A stretch of 6,218 nt of DNA from contig CAZHPW010000106.1 of the NCBI GenBank assembly GCA_964534515.1, positions 1-6,218 on the forward strand. Reading direction: 5' to 3'. A model generated the notes under the pieces. It was not told where the DNA came from. It saw only the letters and a program-made list of their open reading frames with translations, and searched no databases. The position numbers were made by a program, and so were the translations under genes. Positions 5,088 to 6,218 of the stretch are shown here, piece after piece; positions within the stretch are counted from its first letter, which is position 1, and every line of letters begins with the position of its first letter. Source of the DNA: UBA6115 sp964534515 (GTDB lineage Bacteria > Bacillota > Clostridia > Christensenellales > Aristaeellaceae).

Positions 5088-6088
5088 AACGCGCGGAATA
5101 CCTGGACGAATTGAGAAATCATTTAGTGGCGGCCTCCTTCCCCCATGTGGAAGAAGCGCTCAGCTATTTCTCTGAGATGCTGGACGACCGCATTGAGCAC
5201 GAAAACCTGGACGAGGAAGCCGCCATCGCGCTGTTGGAGACGCCGGAGATGGCCGCAAAGCACCTGGTGATGCAGGTGGAGCAAACTCCGGTGCAAAAAC
5301 CGGAGACCACGGCAACAGAGGAACGCCTCACCCCCGGCATTCGGACCATCACCCTCAAAGCCCAAGGCGTCAGAAGCATTTTGGTGTCTGACCGCAACAA
5401 CAAAATCCTGGTGGAGGGATGGGACAGGGACGAGGTGGAAATTCAGCACCCGGAGACGGAAAACATCCGCTATGACACCACCTTTGAAAACGGCAGCTTC
5501 AGCCTGGTGCGCACGCCGATGCAGTTTTCCGTCAAGCTGTTCAACTTCAATTTCTTTGACAGCAAGAGCAGCCAGGTGCTCATCAAGGCACCCTTTGAAC
5601 TGGCCGCGGCCATGAGCCTGAGGACCAGCAACAGCAAGATTGAGGTGGAAAACATCAACTGCTGGGGCAAACTGGACCTGAAAACCAGCAACAGCAGCAT
5701 CCGTTTAAGGCAGGTGGAGGCCTCAGCGCTGCTGGCCAGAATTAGCAACGCCAGCGTCAACCTCTTCCAGGTAAGGGCGCAAAAGACCCTGGAAATGGTC
5801 ACCAGCAACGGCAGCGTCAAGGCGGAGAAAATCACGGCACCGGAAGACCTGCGTTTGCAGACCACCAACGCCAAAATTGAGGTCTATGAAATTGAGAGCC
5901 AGGTCATTACCCTGGCCACCAGCAATGCCTCCATCAAGGGCGACCTGCCGGGCTATGAAAACGAATACACCATTGAGTCTATGACCACTAACGGCAGAAA
6001 CTCCCTCCCCCGCCAACAGACAGGCGGCGACAAGGTGCTCAAAGTGCGCACCAGCAACGCGAACATCAACCTGCTCTTCCGCGGTTAA
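5084..6088 (+). CDS. HAAS (DUF1700-like) and DUF4097 fusion protein
   Basis: A 334-residue protein of unknown function with two parts. Residues 1-65 resemble the HAAS/DUF1700 N-terminal helical domain (KRAEYLDELRNHL, then EEALSYFSEMLDDRIE, DEEAAIALLETPEMAAKHLV). After a Thr/Glu/Pro-rich linker (about 66-84), residues 85-333 match the DUF4097 beta-repeat ('putative adhesin') type, with TITLKAQGVRSILVSDRNNKI first and then eight TSN-like rungs. DUF1700 proteins normally carry several transmembrane helices after the helical domain; none are visible here and there is no signal peptide, so the protein looks soluble or peripheral. The ribosome binding site is AAGGGGG at 5068-5074 inside padR, and the start overlaps the padR stop (ATGA). 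Co-regulation with padR is therefore almost certain. A role in envelope stress or surface sensing is only a guess from related operons. No convincing terminator follows it. Confidence 0.85.
   Translation: MKRAEYLDELRNHLVAASFPHVEEALSYFSEMLDDRIEHENLDEEAAIALLETPEMAAKHLVMQVEQTPVQKPETTATEERLTPGIRTITLKAQGVRSILVSDRNNKILVEGWDRDEVEIQHPETENIRYDTTFENGSFSLVRTPMQFSVKLFNFNFFDSKSSQVLIKAPFELAAAMSLRTSNSKIEVENINCWGKLDLKTSNSSIRLRQVEASALLARISNASVNLFQVRAQKTLEMVTSNGSVKAEKITAPEDLRLQTTNAKIEVYEIESQVITLATSNASIKGDLPGYENEYTIESMTTNGRNSLPRQQTGGDKVLKVRTSNANINLLFRG
5621..6067 (+). repeat. Eight TSN-type repeats of about 20 residues in the DUF4097 domain
   Basis: A motif of the form (T/I)-(S/T)-N-(S/A/G)-x-(I/V) recurs with its Asn at residues 183, 203, 222, 242, 262, 281, 303 and 325, so spacings are 20, 19, 20, 20, 19, 22 and 22. 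The seventh copy (TTNGRN) is degenerate. At the DNA level ACCAGCAAC or a close variant recurs at each site, but the sequence between is divergent. The even spacing fits one turn of a right-handed beta-solenoid per repeat, with the Asn positions stacked as a ladder; the fold itself is inference. Confidence 0.8.
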
Positions 6089-6123
6089 GCGCAAACGCGA
6101 CAGATTATTTTCAGGATTTTGGA

Positions 6124-6152
6124 TTGACAAAGGCGTGTTCCTGCCCCATAAT
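6124..6152 (+). promoter_or_regulatory. Promoter of the tRNA-Leu gene
   Basis: A perfect TTGACA (6124-6129) is followed after 17 bases by CATAAT (6147-6152; 5 of 6). The predicted start near 6159-6160 gives a leader of about eight bases before the mature tRNA, typical for a stable RNA gene. The tRNA therefore does not depend on read-through from the DUF4097 gene. Confidence 0.82.
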
Positions 6153-6167
6153 ATCACACTGTGACCT

Positions 6168-6218
6168 GCCGGTGTGGTGGAATGGCAGACGCGACGGACT
6201 CAAAATCCGTTGGTAGCG
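6168..6218 (+). tRNA. tRNA-Leu (anticodon CAA), 3' end cut by the window
   Basis: The 5' acceptor strand GCCGGTG (6168-6174) is followed by TG and a D-arm with AATGGCAGACGC, as usual in leucine tRNAs. The anticodon arm is a perfect five-pair stem, ACGGA (6194-6198) with TCCGT (6206-6210), closing the loop CTCAAAA, with anticodon CAA at 6201-6203 reading UUG. The long variable arm of a type II tRNA begins at the edge. The T-arm and acceptor 3' strand are outside the window, so the acceptor pairing cannot be checked. Confidence 0.93.

Noticed and set aside
5621..6067. CRISPR-like or tandem DNA repeat array
   Set aside because: Repeats are only about nine bases long, in frame with the protein at 57-66 base spacing, and explained by the TSN motifs of a beta-repeat domain.
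6080..6120. Terminator after the HAAS-DUF4097 gene
   Set aside because: There is a short CGCG self-complementary pair and a T-rich stretch (ATTATTTTC), but no stem of useful length, so transcription may read into the tRNA gene.
5470..6157. Minus-strand open frames opposite the DUF4097 gene (two, overlapping)
   Set aside because: Their Leu/Ser-rich or Val/Gly-rich content mirrors the repeated ACCAGCAAC codons on the other strand. There is no ribosome binding site of note, and the plus-strand protein has clear domain features.

Overview
The window looks like a chromosomal housekeeping segment from a Gram-positive, Clostridia-like member of the Bacillota. This is an inference from four things: strong GGAGG-type ribosome binding sites, the PadR / HAAS / DUF4097 gene pair, an MnmM (YtqB)-type tRNA methyltransferase, and a BMP-family solute-binding protein of the clostridial kind. 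GC content is in the mid-50s percent by eye. Genus cannot be assigned. Coding density is high, with no gene-free stretch longer than about 150 bases and no sign of a mobile element, phage or CRISPR array.

Left part (+ strand, 1-2854): the 3' end of a BMP-family (basic membrane protein / PnrA-like) substrate-binding protein, cut by the window edge, is followed after 34 bases by hflK and then hflC. HflK and HflC are paired SPFH/prohibitin-family membrane proteins known in E. coli as partners of the FtsH protease. A strong hairpin at 2869-2902 ends this unit. It also serves as the terminator of the convergent operon coming from the other side.

Middle part (- strand, 2917-4606): rluB (23S rRNA pseudouridine synthase) overlaps mnmM (tRNA wobble-uridine methyltransferase) by four bases (GTGA), forming a translationally coupled RNA-modification pair. 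A small YbjQ/UPF0145 gene follows, probably with its own promoter. A promoter with a perfect TATAAT -10 drives rluB.

Right part (+ strand, 4698-6218): a promoter diverging from rluB's drives a PadR-family repressor gene, which overlaps by ATGA a gene for an unusual fusion of a short N-terminal HAAS (DUF1700-like) helical domain to a DUF4097 beta-repeat domain with no visible membrane segment. The divergent promoter region has a concentration of TGCG/CGCA motifs and an imperfect 21-bp inverted repeat over the padR -10, a candidate PadR operator. The window ends inside a tRNA-Leu(CAA) gene that has its own near-consensus promoter.

Nothing here is clearly a new defence or mobile system. The least explained items are the soluble HAAS-DUF4097 fusion with its PadR regulator, and the atypical HflC-like protein with an extra segment near the start of its SPFH domain.
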